A stretch of 64,000 bases of DNA from Hyphomicrobiales bacterium (GTDB lineage: Bacteria > Pseudomonadota > Alphaproteobacteria > Rhizobiales > Rhizobiaceae): positions 122,625-186,624 of the forward strand of contig UBKJ01000012.1 in NCBI GenBank assembly GCA_900465915.1, read 5' to 3'. Under the pieces are notes generated by a model. The model saw nothing but the letters and a program-made list of their open reading frames with translations. It did no database searches and was not told the origin of the DNA. The position numbers and the translations under genes were made by a program. Positions 43,018-53,970 of this stretch are shown here, one piece after another (the first letter of the stretch is position 1; every line of letters begins with the position of its first letter).

Positions 43018-43764
43018 TCACGCCCCCTTTTGGGCGGCGTTTTGGAGGATTTGGGCCGCCGTCTGGACGGAATCGCAGCTTGACGGAAAGTGCAGCCGCG
43101 CAACCCGGTCGCCGCTCGCGAAATCGGCGCCGTCCGGGTCGAGCCCGATCATGCGCCATGCGCCGCCGGCGTCCTTTTCGCCGGCGGCCGTGACGAGGGC
43201 CGCGAGCGCTTTCGGGTCGGCGTTGACGGCGTCGAGCGCCGCCTGTTCCTGCGCCGCGAAGACGTCGGCCGCGGCGGAAGGGGCGAGAAGGTCGGCGGGC
43301 GTCAGCGCGAAGGCCGCGCCGAAGCCGCCGTTGAGGCTGGCGGATTCGACGCCGAGCCGGAAGAAATCGAAGCCGCCGAGATCGACATAGAGCGCGCCCT
43401 TCGGATTGTGGTTGAGATAGCGGCGGCGCAGGCGGGCGTAGTCCGGCGCGTCGCGGCCGATTTTCTCGGAGCGGCAACGTATGGTGACGCGGGCGTGGGC
43501 GAGGGGGTCGCCCTTGCCGGGCTCGCCCAAAAGCAGCGAGCAGGCGGGGTGGGCGACCATCGCCGCCGTATGCGCGGCGAGGTCCGACACCAGCAGCACC
43601 GGCGATCCGTCCGTGTCGGTCGCCGTCGCCACCCGGCTCGCCAATGGCCAGCCGCCGGCGTCGAGCACGGCCAGCGCGCCGTAGCGCGCCGCGCGCAGCA
43701 GCGTCTTCGCCAGCTTGATGGCCTCGGGCGTGGTGGGGCGGATCGGATTCTGCTCTCTGGACAT
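43018..43764 (-). CDS. hugZ: HugZ-like heme-utilization / PNPOx-fold protein
   Basis: A 248-residue protein of the HugZ group, with an N-terminal pyridoxamine-phosphate-oxidase-like split barrel (YGALAVLDAGGWPLASRVAT, LLLGEPGKGDPLAHARVT) and a C-terminal DUF2470-like domain (ADFASGDRVARLHFPSSCDS). HugZ proteins degrade or handle heme; in pathogens they are iron-repressed. GTG at 43773 is an alternative start three codons earlier. The AT-rich 313-bp upstream region probably carries its iron-responsive promoter, though no operator could be picked out. No heme receptor gene is nearby. Confidence 0.85.
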   Translation of the reverse strand: MSREQNPIRPTTPEAIKLAKTLLRAARYGALAVLDAGGWPLASRVATATDTDGSPVLLVSDLAAHTAAMVAHPACSLLLGEPGKGDPLAHARVTIRCRSEKIGRDAPDYARLRRRYLNHNPKGALYVDLGGFDFFRLGVESASLNGGFGAAFALTPADLLAPSAAADVFAAQEQAALDAVNADPKALAALVTAAGEKDAGGAWRMIGLDPDGADFASGDRVARLHFPSSCDSVQTAAQILQNAAQKGA

Positions 43765-44077
43765 CGGACTCACATAACTTGATCAATAAAATCATATTTA
43801 TAGTGGCGTCGGCGAGACATGGCCAGACGCCGGCCCGGCGAAATTTCCGGGATTCCTGAAGTCCTTTTGCGGATGAATGTTCTAATTCAGGAAAACTCGA
43901 CGCAATTTTCTACAAAGTGTAGTATAAAAGGAAATTAAATCCATAATATAGCTTCATAAACCCGACACAAAGTAAATTTTTTCCGTATAATGCGCTTGCA
44001 AAGTGACGGCGGAGACGTTTCGATAAATTCTTCCCGCGCTATGGGAGGCGCGGCGGTTTCCCATGGAGGCGGACAAG
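43765..44077. other. 313-bp AT-rich intergenic region between hugZ and the peptide transporter
   Basis: Clearly AT-rich over 43860-44000, with runs such as AAAGGAAATTAAATCC and TAAATTTTTTCC. It must hold the divergent promoters of hugZ and of the peptide ABC operon. I see no gene and no clear operator or terminator. Confidence 0.6.
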
Positions 44078-45670
44078 ATGAACTGCAAGAAACTCGTGGC
44101 GACGGGCCTGTTCCTCGCTTTGATGAGCGGAGCGGCCTATGCGAAGACGCTCGTCTACTGCGCGCCGGCCTCGCCGGAAGGCTTCGACCCGGCGGCCTAT
44201 ACCGGCGGCGACACCTTCGACGCCGCCTCGCGCACGGCCTATGACCGGCTGGTCGAGTTCAAGCACGGCGAAACCACCATCGAGCCGGGCCTGGCCGAAA
44301 GCTGGGACGTGTCCAAGGACGGGCTGGAATATACGTTCCACCTGCGCAAGGGCGTGAAGTTCCAGACCACCGACTATTTCACCCCGACGCGAGAACTGAA
44401 CGCCGACGACGTCATCTTCTCCTTCGAGCGCCAGCAGAAGAAGGACAATCCCTGGCACGACTACACGGCCGGCGTCTCCTACGAATATTTCGACAGCATG
44501 GAGTTCCCGACGCTGATCAAGGAGATCAAGCGCGTCGACGACCGCACGGTCACCTTCGTGCTGAGCCGGCCTGAAGCGCCCTTCCTCGCCGACCTCGCCA
44601 TGGATTTCGCCTCCATCCTGTCGAAGGAATACGCCGACAAGCTGCAGGCCGCCGGCAAGATGGACGACCTCAACCAGTATCCGCTCGGCACCGGGCCCTT
44701 CACCTTCGTCGCCTATCAGAAGGACGCAGTGGTGCGCTACCAGGCCAATCCGGACTATTGGCGCGGCAAGGAGAAGATCGACGACCTGGTCTTCGCCATC
44801 ACCACCGACCCGGCGGTGCGGACGCAGAAGCTCAAGGCCGGCGAATGCCACATCATGTCCTATCCCGCGCCGGCCGACATCGCCGGGCTGAAGGCGGACG
44901 CCAACCTCAAGGTGGACGAGCAGCCGGGCCTCAACGTCGCCTATCTCGCCTACAACACGCTGGTCGCGCCCTATGACAAGCCGGAGGTGCGCAAGGCGCT
45001 CAACCAGGCCATCAACAAGAAGGCGATCATCGAGGCGGTCTTCGCCGGCTCGGGCGAGGTGGCCAAGAACCCGATCCCGCCGACCATGTGGGGCTATAAC
45101 GACGCCGTCAAGGACGATGACTACAACCCCGAGGCCGCGAAGAAGGCGCTCGAGGCCGCCGGCGTCAAGAACCTCAAGATGAAGATCTGGGCCATGCCGG
45201 TCAGCCGGCCCTACATGCCCAACGCCCGCCGCGTCGCCGAGCTGATGCAGTCCGACTTCGCCAAGGTCGGCGTCGAGGTCGAGATCGTCTCGATGGAATG
45301 GGGCGAATATCTGAAGAAATCCTCCGACAAGGACCGCGACGGCGCGCTGATCATGGGCTGGACCGGCGACAACGGCGACCCGGACAATTTCCTCGGCGTG
45401 CTGCTCGGCTGCGCGGGCGTGGGCAACAACAACCGCGCGCAGTGGTGCTACAAGCCCTTCGACGACCTGATCCAGAAGGCCAAGACCGTGTCCGAGCAGG
45501 CCGAGCGCGCCAAGCTCTACGAGCAGGCGCAGGTGGTCTTCAAGGAGCAGGCGCCCTGGGCCACGCTCGACCATTCGACGGTGTTCATGCCGATGTCGAA
45601 GAAGGTCACGGGCTACAGGATGGACCCGATCGGCATCCATCGCTTCGACGGCGTCGACATCGAAGAGTGA
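44078..45670 (+). CDS. Peptide ABC transporter substrate-binding protein (DppA-like)
   Basis: A 530-residue family-5 solute-binding protein. The signal peptide is [17 protein letters not shown], and the mature protein begins [16 protein letters not shown]. Conserved family parts include [20 protein letters not shown] and [14 protein letters not shown], and the C-terminal [18 protein letters not shown] resembles dipeptide-binding DppA. The two cysteines near the end (LLGCAG, QWCYK) match the DppA pair. ATG at 44078 follows GGAGGCGGACAAG. First gene of a five-gene operon. Confidence 0.93.
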   Translation: MNCKKLVATGLFLALMSGAAYAKTLVYCAPASPEGFDPAAYTGGDTFDAASRTAYDRLVEFKHGETTIEPGLAESWDVSKDGLEYTFHLRKGVKFQTTDYFTPTRELNADDVIFSFERQQKKDNPWHDYTAGVSYEYFDSMEFPTLIKEIKRVDDRTVTFVLSRPEAPFLADLAMDFASILSKEYADKLQAAGKMDDLNQYPLGTGPFTFVAYQKDAVVRYQANPDYWRGKEKIDDLVFAITTDPAVRTQKLKAGECHIMSYPAPADIAGLKADANLKVDEQPGLNVAYLAYNTLVAPYDKPEVRKALNQAINKKAIIEAVFAGSGEVAKNPIPPTMWGYNDAVKDDDYNPEAAKKALEAAGVKNLKMKIWAMPVSRPYMPNARRVAELMQSDFAKVGVEVEIVSMEWGEYLKKSSDKDRDGALIMGWTGDNGDPDNFLGVLLGCAGVGNNNRAQWCYKPFDDLIQKAKTVSEQAERAKLYEQAQVVFKEQAPWATLDHSTVFMPMSKKVTGYRMDPIGIHRFDGVDIEE

Positions 45671-45687
45671 TCCGTTTCAACACCAGC

Positions 45688-45713
45688 GGCCGGGGGCGGC
45701 TCCGCTCCCGGCC
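45688..45713 (+). promoter_or_regulatory. Hairpin between SBP and permease genes
   Basis: GGCCGGGGGCGG pairs with CCGCTCCCGGCC (one G-U), followed directly by the GGAG ribosome-binding site of the next gene. It is likely to lower permease expression relative to the binding protein. Confidence 0.65.
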
Positions 45714-45725
45714 GGAGTTTCTTCG

Positions 45726-46733
45726 ATGTTGCGTTTTTTACTGAACAAGCTCGGCCATCTGGTCCCGACCTTCATCGGCATAACCATCGTCGCCTTCGGC
45801 TTGGTGCGGGTGCTGCCGGGCGATCCGGTGCTGCTGATGGCGGGCGAGCGCGGGGTCAGCCCCGAGCGCCACGCCGCGCTGATGGCGCAGTTCGGCTTCG
45901 ACCGGCCGATCTGGCGGCAATATCTCGACTATGTCTGGAACCTGCTGCACGGCGATTTCGGCCAGTCCATCGTCACCAAGAAGCCGGTCTTGACCGAGTT
46001 CCTGTCGCTGTTCCCGGCGACGCTGGAATTGAGCGTCTGCGCCATCGTGCTTGCGGTGCTGATCGGTATTCCGGCCGGCGTGGTGGCGGCGGTCAAGCGC
46101 GGCTCCTGGTTCGACCAGTCGCTGATGGGCGTGGCGCTGGTCGGCTATTCCATGCCGATCTTCTGGTGGGGCCTGCTCCTCATCATGTTCTTCTCCAATT
46201 ACCTGCAATTGACGCCGGTCTCGGGGCGCATCTCGCTCTTGTTCTTCTTCAAGCCGGTGACGGGCTTCATGCTGATCGATAGCCTGCTGTCGGGGCAGAA
46301 GGGAGCCTTCGCCTCGGCCGCGTCGCATCTCGTCCTGCCGACCATCGTGCTCGCCACCATTCCGCTGGCGGTGATCGCGCGCCAGACGCGCTCGGCCATG
46401 CTGGAGGTGCTGGGCGAGGACTATGTGCGCACGGCGCGCGCCAAGGGCTTGCCGGCCCGCCGCGTGGTGGGCGTGCACGCGTTGCGCAACGCGCTGATCC
46501 CGGTGGTCACCACCATCGGCCTGCAGGTGGGGGTGCTGCTCGCCGGCGCGATCCTGACCGAGACGATCTTCTCCTGGCCGGGGATCGGCAAATGGATGCT
46601 CGATTCCATCTCGCGCCGCGACTATCCTGTGGTGCAGGGCGGGCTTTTGCTGATCGCCGGGCTTGTCATGGCGGTCAACCTGCTCGTCGATCTCGCCTAT
46701 GGCCTGATCAATCCGCGCATCCGGCGCAAGTGA
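45726..46733 (+). CDS. Peptide ABC transporter permease (DppB-like)
   Basis: A 335-residue permease with six predicted membrane helices. The N-terminal segment (MLRFLLNKLGHLVPTFIGIT) and the EAA-like loop EDYVRTARAKGLPARRVVG are characteristic of DppB/OppB. The C-terminal end RDYPVVQGGLLLIAGLVMA is also conserved. Preceded by a hairpin and GGAG. Confidence 0.95.
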   Translation: MLRFLLNKLGHLVPTFIGITIVAFGLVRVLPGDPVLLMAGERGVSPERHAALMAQFGFDRPIWRQYLDYVWNLLHGDFGQSIVTKKPVLTEFLSLFPATLELSVCAIVLAVLIGIPAGVVAAVKRGSWFDQSLMGVALVGYSMPIFWWGLLLIMFFSNYLQLTPVSGRISLLFFFKPVTGFMLIDSLLSGQKGAFASAASHLVLPTIVLATIPLAVIARQTRSAMLEVLGEDYVRTARAKGLPARRVVGVHALRNALIPVVTTIGLQVGVLLAGAILTETIFSWPGIGKWMLDSISRRDYPVVQGGLLLIAGLVMAVNLLVDLAYGLINPRIRRK

Positions 46734-46743
46734 GGCGACCGTC

Positions 46744-47646
46744 ATGAGCCAAGCCATCCTTCCCACCGACGCCGACCCGAGCCGCATGGCGCGGCTGCGC
46801 GATTTCTGGTTCTATTTCAGCGTCAATCGCGGCGCGGTGATCGGCCTGTGGGTCTTCGTCGCCATCATCGTCTTGGCGGTGATCGCGCCGCTGGTCGCCC
46901 CGCACGACCCGACCGAGCAGTTCCGCGACTTCATGAAGATCCCGCCGGTCTGGGAGAGCGGCGGCAAGGCCGAGTTCCTGCTCGGCACGGACGAGCTCGG
47001 CCGCGACATTCTCTCGCGGCTTCTCTACGGCGCGCAATATTCGCTGCTGGTGGGCTTCGTCATCGTCGTCATCGCCATGTGCGTGGGCATTGTGGTCGGC
47101 GTCATCGCCGGCTTTCTCGGCGGCGCGGTCGATACGGCCTTCATGCGGCTGATGGACATCATGCTGTCCTTCCCGTCGCTGCTGCTGGCGCTGGTGCTGG
47201 TGGCGATCCTCGGGCCGGGGCTGATCAACGCCGTCATCGCCATCACGCTGGTGCTGCTGCCGCATTTCTCGCGGCTGACGCGCGCCGCGGTGATGGCCGA
47301 GAAGGAGCGCGACTACGTGACCGCCGCGCGGCTCGCCGGCGCGGGCCGGCTGCGGCTGATGTTCAAGACCGTGCTGCCCAACTGCCTCGCGCCGCTGGTG
47401 GTGCAGGCCACCATGTCGTTCTCCAACGCCATCCTGGAAGTGGCGGCGCTGGGCTTCCTCAACATGGGCGCGCAGCCGCCGACGCCGGAATGGGGCACCA
47501 TGCTCGCCTCGGCGCGCGAGTTCATCTCCAGCGCCTGGTGGATCGTCACCTTTCCGGGCCTGGCGATTCTCGTCACCGTGCTCGCCATCAACCTGATCGG
47601 CGACGGGTTGCGCGACGCGCTCGACCCGAAGTTGAAGAGGAGCTGA
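46744..47646 (+). CDS. Peptide ABC transporter permease (DppC-like)
   Basis: A 300-residue permease. An N-terminal DppC segment (RDFWFYFSVNRGAVIGLWVF), the family turn FLLGTDELGRDILSRLLYG and the EAA loop EKERDYVTAARLAGAGRLR are present. Ten bases downstream of the DppB-like gene; ends four bases before the ATPase start. Confidence 0.95.
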   Translation: MSQAILPTDADPSRMARLRDFWFYFSVNRGAVIGLWVFVAIIVLAVIAPLVAPHDPTEQFRDFMKIPPVWESGGKAEFLLGTDELGRDILSRLLYGAQYSLLVGFVIVVIAMCVGIVVGVIAGFLGGAVDTAFMRLMDIMLSFPSLLLALVLVAILGPGLINAVIAITLVLLPHFSRLTRAAVMAEKERDYVTAARLAGAGRLRLMFKTVLPNCLAPLVVQATMSFSNAILEVAALGFLNMGAQPPTPEWGTMLASAREFISSAWWIVTFPGLAILVTVLAINLIGDGLRDALDPKLKRS

Positions 47647-47649
47647 CCC

Positions 47650-48488
47650 ATGGCCTTGCTCGAAATCAGGAACCTGTCCGTCTCCTTCGACACTTCCGGC
47701 GGCGCCTTCAAGGCCGTGGATGGGGTGGACCTGTCGGTCGACAAGGGCGAGGTGCTGGCGATCGTCGGCGAATCCGGCTCCGGCAAATCGGTCGGCATGC
47801 TGGCGGTGATGGGACTCCTGCCCAAGACCGCTACGGTCACCGCCGACCGCATGAGTTTCGACGGCCGCGACCTGCTGACCATGCCGGATTCGGAGCGGCG
47901 CAGGATCGTCGGCCGCGACATCTCGATGATCTTCCAGGAGCCTATCGCCAGCCTCAATCCCTGCTTCACGGTGGGCTTCCAGCTCGAAGAGGTGCTGAAG
48001 CAGCATCTGGGCCTCGGCCGTTCGGCGGCGCGGACGCGGGCGGTGGAGCTTCTGGAATTGGTCGGCATCCGCGACGCCGGCGAGCGGCTGAAAAGCTTCC
48101 CGCACCAGATGTCGGGCGGCCAGTGCCAGCGCGTGATGATCGCCATGGCCATCGCCTGCAATCCAAAACTCCTGATCGCCGACGAGCCGACCACTGCGCT
48201 CGACGTCACCATCCAGAAGCAGATCCTCGACCTCCTGATGCGGTTGCAGGCGGAGCACGGCATGGGGCTGATCATGATCACGCACGACATGGGCGTGGTG
48301 GCCGAGACCGCCGACCGGGTGATCGTGCAATATAAGGGCCGCAAGATGGAGGACGCCGACGTGCTGTCGCTGTTCTCCGCGCCCAAGAGCGCCTATACGC
48401 GGGCGCTGCTGTCGGCCCTGCCGGAGAACGCCACCGGCGACCGCCTGCCGACGGTGTCGGATTTCGTCCTCGAAGCGGGAGAGGCGCG

Positions 48489-48492
<4 letters not shown>
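47650..48492 (+). CDS. Peptide ABC transporter ATP-binding protein (DppD-like)
   Basis: A 280-residue ATPase. Walker A is [16 protein letters not shown], signature [16 protein letters not shown], Walker [14 protein letters not shown], switch His in [14 protein letters not shown]. The protein is shorter than the classical DppD (about 327) because the C-terminal oligopeptide/HPY domain is reduced and the cysteine cluster seen in some relatives is absent. Confidence 0.94.
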
Positions 48493-49331
<839 letters not shown>

Positions 49332-49375
49332 CGCCGGGCGGGATCCGGCTTCGACCCAACGACGGGCGGAACGCT

Positions 49376-50152
49376 TTATGTGTTATCGGCAAGAGCGGGG
49401 GAAAGTTGCGCCAGCACGGCCTCGCAGGCTTCCCGCCAGATGGCGGGTTGTCCGCCTTTGTGCAAGACGTCCAGTCCATTCGCGGTGATTCCGCCTGGCG
49501 TGCAGAGCTGTTTGAGCAGGGTCGGAATCGATTCTGGTCTTTCTGCGCCAAGGCGCCCCATCGCCGATACCGTATAAGACACCAGCGTTCGCATGGCGGC
49601 GGAATCCGCTCCTTTTTCCTCCATCCATGTGACGGTCTGGCCAATCAGATCAAGAATCCAGCCGAAAACCGCTGCGCTGACAGTGGCGATCTCAAACTGC
49701 TCCTCGCAATCGATAGCGATGGCGGGGCCAAGATAAGATAGCACTTCGCGGGCTTCCTCAAGGGGAGGATAATAGGCGGTGGGGCTGGCGTTGAAAGATG
49801 AGGCGATAAGCGGCATGGCGCGAACCACCCGCGCAGGATGGACCGCCAGCGAGGATAGCGGCACGCCGGCTCCGATCGAGATCATGATCTGGCCTTCCCG
49901 CCAGGGAAGGCCGGCGATGACCGCGACGGCGTCGGCAGGGCGAACCGCCAAAAATACGATATCAGCGCGTCGCACCAAATCCGCATTGTCCGACGCGATA
50001 GGAACGCCATGGCGCGCCGATAAATCCGCCGCAAGGCCGCGCGGCGAAAACAGAAGATTCTCAGGCCTGATTCCCGCATTCAGGAAGCCGGTGACCATGC
50101 TTTTCGAAATATGGCCGACGCCCAGAATGCCGATGATTTTCTCGTGGCCCAT
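49376..50152 (-). CDS. Pyrroline-5-carboxylate reductase-like oxidoreductase
   Basis: A 258-residue NAD(P)-dependent protein of the ProC family: the Rossmann motif ILGVGHISKSMVTGFLNAG, the central ADIVFLAVRPADAV and the dimer-domain stretch LLKQLCTPGGITANGL correspond to blocks in proline biosynthesis P5C reductase. It differs from normal ProC by replacing the usual GGGNM with GVGHI, and the TYYG-type region is diverged. ATG at 50152 is the first with the Rossmann start. Third-position GC is lower than in the dpp genes, as in the rest of the right-hand part. It may reduce a cyclic imine in a catabolic pathway rather than make proline. Confidence 0.82.
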   Translation of the reverse strand: MGHEKIIGILGVGHISKSMVTGFLNAGIRPENLLFSPRGLAADLSARHGVPIASDNADLVRRADIVFLAVRPADAVAVIAGLPWREGQIMISIGAGVPLSSLAVHPARVVRAMPLIASSFNASPTAYYPPLEEAREVLSYLGPAIAIDCEEQFEIATVSAAVFGWILDLIGQTVTWMEEKGADSAAMRTLVSYTVSAMGRLGAERPESIPTLLKQLCTPGGITANGLDVLHKGGQPAIWREACEAVLAQLSPALADNT

Positions 50153-50791
50153 TATGCATTTTCCATTTCGTCTTTGAAAATCCAAAAAGACTTCTTTGTT
50201 CCTGCCCGGAACCGTTCGCTTGAGGCGAAACAGCTTACTGTACTTTCTTTATGTTCAGGTTTTTCCTTGCCCATAAACGCGAAAATCACAGCCGTTTCGA
50301 TAACCATTTTTCCGATTCTCGATCTTGCCGGAGACGCTTCGGATCGTCATTTCAACAGCCTGTTTCCGCGTCTTCATTCCATAACCCAGGATCGATGAAT
50401 TTGCATATAAATGTGTCGGCAGGCTCGCCAGCACAGCCCTCGCCGTTTGAGGTTAATTGCGCTCCATACTGACTACTGATTTTAACACCATCTTGTAAAC
50501 AATAAAATATGCAAAAGTGCACACAATTTTCTTGAAATTTGGCGGGCTGGCGATTATAGAAATTTTGACGCCGAAGAGATGTGGAGGCTCGAGGCGTAGG
50601 TCAATGAGGCTTGGTCCCGTCATAAAACCGATCGATCCAGCTTCGAGGTCAACTTGGCCATATCGGCTTTAGCCTTAGGACGGCACGCCTGATGCAGGGC
50701 GCCGTTACGGCGGAGCGCATCAAGCGGAACAACGAATTCCACGTTTGATGCGCAGGCGGATCGGCCAATAAAAATTAAAAAAGGGGAAGAG
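50153..50791. other. 639-bp intergenic region at the edge of the compositional island
   Basis: No gene could be supported on either strand. It contains AT-rich sections (50480-50570) and the inverted repeat described separately. It separates divergent genes and must hold the promoter for the liv-type operon. The part at 50560-50760 has the base composition of decayed coding sequence, but I could not assign it to a known gene. Confidence 0.55.
50715..50753. promoter_or_regulatory. Inverted repeat in leader of the liv-type operon
   Basis: GCGCATCAA (50715-50723) and TTGATGCGC (50745-50753) are perfect inverted copies, with a second GGAA/TTCC pair inside. It lies 39-77 bp upstream of the first start codon. 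It could be an operator or an RNA hairpin. Confidence 0.5.
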
Positions 50792-51904
50792 ATGAGGAAT
50801 ATCCTTTTATCATCTATTTTCGCGGCGCTTGCCGCGACATCCGCATTCGCTCAGGATGTACGGATCGGAGGAACCGGTCCGCTGACCGGCCCCCAAGCCC
50901 AGTTCGGCGAAGCTCTGTTCAACGGCGCGGACCTCTATCTGGAATCCTTCAACGCCGGCGGTGGATTCAAGGGGCGTAAGATCGTTCTCAATCGCCAGGA
51001 CGACAAGGCGGATCCCAAGGAAGGAACGCTCGTAGCCCAGAAGCTCTGCGACGATGATTCCATCGTTGGCGTTATCGGCCCGTTCAACAGCGGTGTCGGC
51101 ATGGCGAGCCTGTCGGTCTATTCGGATTGCGGTATGCCGCAGATCGTCGAAGGCTCAAACCCGCAGCTCACCGAACAGGGCGCCAAAACCATGGTGCAAG
51201 CGAATCCGAGCGATTTCGCGCAGGGGCATCTTGCGGCGGCTTACGCAAAGGACGATTTGAAAGCGACCAAAGCGGCCATCGTCCATGACAAACAGGTTTT
51301 CGGCCAGGGCGTTTCGGAAAATTTCGCCAATTCGTTCAAGAAGATCGGCGGAACGGTCGTCTCGACTTCATCGATCAATCCGACCGATATCGATTTCAGC
51401 GCCGTTATCACGCAGTTGAAGTCGCAGAAGCCGGATGTCGTTTATCTGGGCGCCGTCATGCCGCAGATCGCGCTTTTCGCCAAACAGATGAAGGAGCAGG
51501 GCCTTTCAGCGCATCTTATCGTTCCCGACGGCGGCTATACGCCCGACTTCGTCGCGCAAGCCGGGGCCGACGCCGCGGAAGGCGTAGCCGTCACCTTTGG
51601 CGCACCTCCCGGCGATTCCAGTCCGGAACTGATCGATTTCGGCAAGAAATATCGTGCGCGCTTCGGCAAGGACCCGCATCCGTTCTCGATGTATGGCTAT
51701 GTCGCGGCTCAATTGATGACGGCCGCCATCACCAAGGCCGGCGACGCCACCCGTGAAGGCATTGCGCCGGCGCTCAAAGCGATCGATCTCGACACCCTGC
51801 TCGGCAAGATGCAGTTCGACGAAACCGGCAAGCTGATAGAGGCGCCTATGGCTCTCTATGTCTTCAAGGGCTCTCAGCTTGTTCTGGCCAAAAGCCAGAA
51901 GTGA
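50792..51904 (+). CDS. Branched-chain-type ABC transporter substrate-binding protein
   Basis: A 370-residue LivK-like protein. Signal peptide MRNILLSSIFAALAATSAFA; the mature form starts QDVRIGGTGPLTGPQAQFGE, the usual opening of this family. SVYSDCGMPQIVEGSNPQLT and FSMYGYVAAQLMTAAI follow. The family also binds aromatic and other amino acids, amides and urea, so the ligand is open. ATG at 50792 follows GGGGAAG. It leads a co-directional cluster that ends with a DAO-type flavoprotein. Confidence 0.93.
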   Translation: MRNILLSSIFAALAATSAFAQDVRIGGTGPLTGPQAQFGEALFNGADLYLESFNAGGGFKGRKIVLNRQDDKADPKEGTLVAQKLCDDDSIVGVIGPFNSGVGMASLSVYSDCGMPQIVEGSNPQLTEQGAKTMVQANPSDFAQGHLAAAYAKDDLKATKAAIVHDKQVFGQGVSENFANSFKKIGGTVVSTSSINPTDIDFSAVITQLKSQKPDVVYLGAVMPQIALFAKQMKEQGLSAHLIVPDGGYTPDFVAQAGADAAEGVAVTFGAPPGDSSPELIDFGKKYRARFGKDPHPFSMYGYVAAQLMTAAITKAGDATREGIAPALKAIDLDTLLGKMQFDETGKLIEAPMALYVFKGSQLVLAKSQK

Positions 51905-51933
51905 CGATCCACAGGCGAGGTGACGTCAACAGC

Positions 51934-51962
51934 GGCCGTCGCATGAAATCGCAGCGACGGCC
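51934..51962 (+). promoter_or_regulatory. Hairpin between SBP and first permease of liv-type operon
   Basis: GGCCGTCGC and GCGACGGCC form a perfect 9-bp stem with an 11-base loop and no U-tract. As in the dpp and sugar operons of this window, it follows the binding-protein gene. Confidence 0.65.
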
Positions 51963-51989
51963 CGCACATCATGAATTTGCGGCTCAGCC

Positions 51990-52940
51990 ATGAATGAAAT
52001 CATTCTCCAGCAGATATTCAATGCGCTGACCATCGGATCGATCTATGCGCTCATCGCGCTTGGATACACCATGGTCTATGGCGTCCTGCGCATGATCAAC
52101 TTCTCCCATAGCGAGCTTTTCATGCTCGGCGGATATGTTTCGTTGCTCGTGCTGACCATGATGGCGGGGTCTTCCGGCGCTTCTGGACCGGGCGTGCTGG
52201 CGATCGTGCTTCTCGTCACTTTCGGCCTCGTCGGACTGGTGGGTGTGGCGACCGAACGCGTGGCTTACCGTCCGCTCCGGCACGGCAACCGGTTGGCCCC
52301 TATGCTGAGCGCGCTCGGCGTTTCGATCATTTTCCAGTCCTCCATGCAGCTTTTGATGGGCCCGCAGCCGATTACTTTTCCGACTGTCGTTCATTCCACC
52401 CACTACGAGATTCTCGGAGCGACCGTGACATCGCTGCAGATTTTCGTATTCATCCTCTCCATCGTTCTTCTCGTCGGGCTGGAGTTTCTCGTCGAGAAGA
52501 CGCGACTTGGAATTTCGGTGCGCGCGGTGGCCGAAAATCATGTGACTGCGAGCCTGCTGGGCATCAATGTCGATCGGACGGTCAGCTTGATCTTTTTCGT
52601 GGGGCCCGGCCTCGGCGCTCTCGCGGGTTTTCTCTACGGCGCTTATTACGGCCTCGTCACCCCGACCATGGGCGTGATCGTGGGGTTGAAGGCCTTCACC
52701 GCGGCGATTCTCGGCGGCATCGGCAGCATTCGAGGCGCCGTGCTCGGCGGCTTTCTCTTGGCCTTGCTCGAAGTCGGCGGCACGGCCCTGTTGCCTGTCG
52801 TTTCCCATGGGGTGATCGGTACGGAATATCGGGACATCTTCGCCTTCAGCATCCTGATCCTTGTTCTTCTGTTCAAGCCGACGGGTTTGTTGGGCGAAAG
52901 CATCGCCGACGCACCCAGCATAACCAAGCGTGAGTTCTGA
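51990..52940 (+). CDS. livH: Branched-chain-type ABC transporter permease (LivH-like)
   Basis: A 316-residue membrane protein with about eight helices. The N-terminal IFNALTIGSIYALIALGYTM and the motif VVGVGLKAFTAAILGG-type loop (here VGLKAFTAAILGGIGSIRG) are diagnostic. It follows the binding-protein gene by 85 bp. No ribosome-binding site stands out, but AATTTGCGGCTCAGCC precedes the ATG. Confidence 0.94.
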   Translation: MNEIILQQIFNALTIGSIYALIALGYTMVYGVLRMINFSHSELFMLGGYVSLLVLTMMAGSSGASGPGVLAIVLLVTFGLVGLVGVATERVAYRPLRHGNRLAPMLSALGVSIIFQSSMQLLMGPQPITFPTVVHSTHYEILGATVTSLQIFVFILSIVLLVGLEFLVEKTRLGISVRAVAENHVTASLLGINVDRTVSLIFFVGPGLGALAGFLYGAYYGLVTPTMGVIVGLKAFTAAILGGIGSIRGAVLGGFLLALLEVGGTALLPVVSHGVIGTEYRDIFAFSILILVLLFKPTGLLGESIADAPSITKREF

Positions 52941-52941
52941 T

Positions 52942-53970
52942 ATGGCGGATACTGGTTGCAAGACCGGGGATGACACGCCCCGAACGATCTGGAGAGGCGG
53001 CGCCGGCTTCTCCGCCTATACCCCCTTGGGGGCGATGTTTCTCTTGCTGGCGGCGGTCGGCCTGCTGTTCGTGCCTTTGCTGCCCAATTACTATATTCGC
53101 GTCGTCGATCTTATTCTGATTTATATCGCGCTCGGTGTTGGTCTGAATATCGTCATCGGCTTCGCCGGGCTGCTCGATCTGGGTTACGTCGCCTTTTATG
53201 CAGTAGGCGCTTATACTTATGGACTGCTGGCGGGACCGCAATTCGGACTCCACCTGCCTTTTCCAGTCATCCTTTGCGTCGCAGCGCCCATGGGGCTGAT
53301 CACGGGCATATTGCTCGGCATTCCGGTGCTGCGGCTTCGCGGCGACTATCTTGCCATTGTCACGCTTGGCTTCGGCGAGATCATCCGCGTCCTCATGAAT
53401 AATGTCGACGCCGTCACCAATGGGCCGCGGGGCTTGGCCGGCCTGGACCGGATCTCGATGTTCGGCTTGAAGCTTGGAACGCCGGGTCAGATTTACTGGC
53501 TCCTGCTCGGCTTCGTTGTTGTTGTGGTCGTTCTCGTCAGCCGGCTCGAAGGCTCGATCCTCGGCAAAGCCTGGCTCGCCATTCGAGAAGATCAGGAGGC
53601 GGCGGTAGGCATTGGCATCGATAAAACCCGCGTCAAGCTGACCGCTTTCGCCATCAGCGCCACGATCGGCGCCATGACCGGGGCGATGTTCAGCGGTTTG
53701 CAACGCTTCATCAGCCCGGAAAGTTTCGGTCTTCAGGAATCGATTTTCGTGGTGCTCGTCATAGTGATCGGAGGCCTTGGGAACATATTTGGCGTGATCG
53801 TCGGCGCGGTCGTGCTGATCACCTTGCCGGAACTTCTGCGCGAATATGCGCAGTACCGCATGTTGATTTTCGGCGTGGCGCTCGTCGTCATGATTATCCT
53901 GCGGCCGAGCGGCATCGTGCCTCAAACCATGACCCTACGTCGCTTCTTCTCGCGGAGAACGGCCAAATGA
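52942..53970 (+). CDS. livM: Branched-chain-type ABC transporter permease (LivM-like)
   Basis: A 342-residue permease. After a hydrophilic N-terminus of about 25 residues come helices with LGVGLNIVIGFAGLLDLGYV, LRLRGDYLAIVTLGFGEIIR and LGNIFGVIVGAVVLITLPE, all LivM signatures. ATG at 52942 lies one base after the LivH stop; a GTG 12 bases earlier is also possible. Confidence 0.94.
   Translation: MADTGCKTGDDTPRTIWRGGAGFSAYTPLGAMFLLLAAVGLLFVPLLPNYYIRVVDLILIYIALGVGLNIVIGFAGLLDLGYVAFYAVGAYTYGLLAGPQFGLHLPFPVILCVAAPMGLITGILLGIPVLRLRGDYLAIVTLGFGEIIRVLMNNVDAVTNGPRGLAGLDRISMFGLKLGTPGQIYWLLLGFVVVVVVLVSRLEGSILGKAWLAIREDQEAAVGIGIDKTRVKLTAFAISATIGAMTGAMFSGLQRFISPESFGLQESIFVVLVIVIGGLGNIFGVIVGAVVLITLPELLREYAQYRMLIFGVALVVMIILRPSGIVPQTMTLRRFFSRRTAK

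Noticed and set aside
44139..45182. Short repeat-like Arg/Ser frames within the DppA-like gene
   Set aside because: Out-of-frame translations of GC-rich codons; no start signal of their own.
46708..48330. A 540-codon minus-strand frame opposite the peptide permease and ATPase genes
   Set aside because: Antisense shadow; the plus-strand DppC and DppD proteins are complete and typical.
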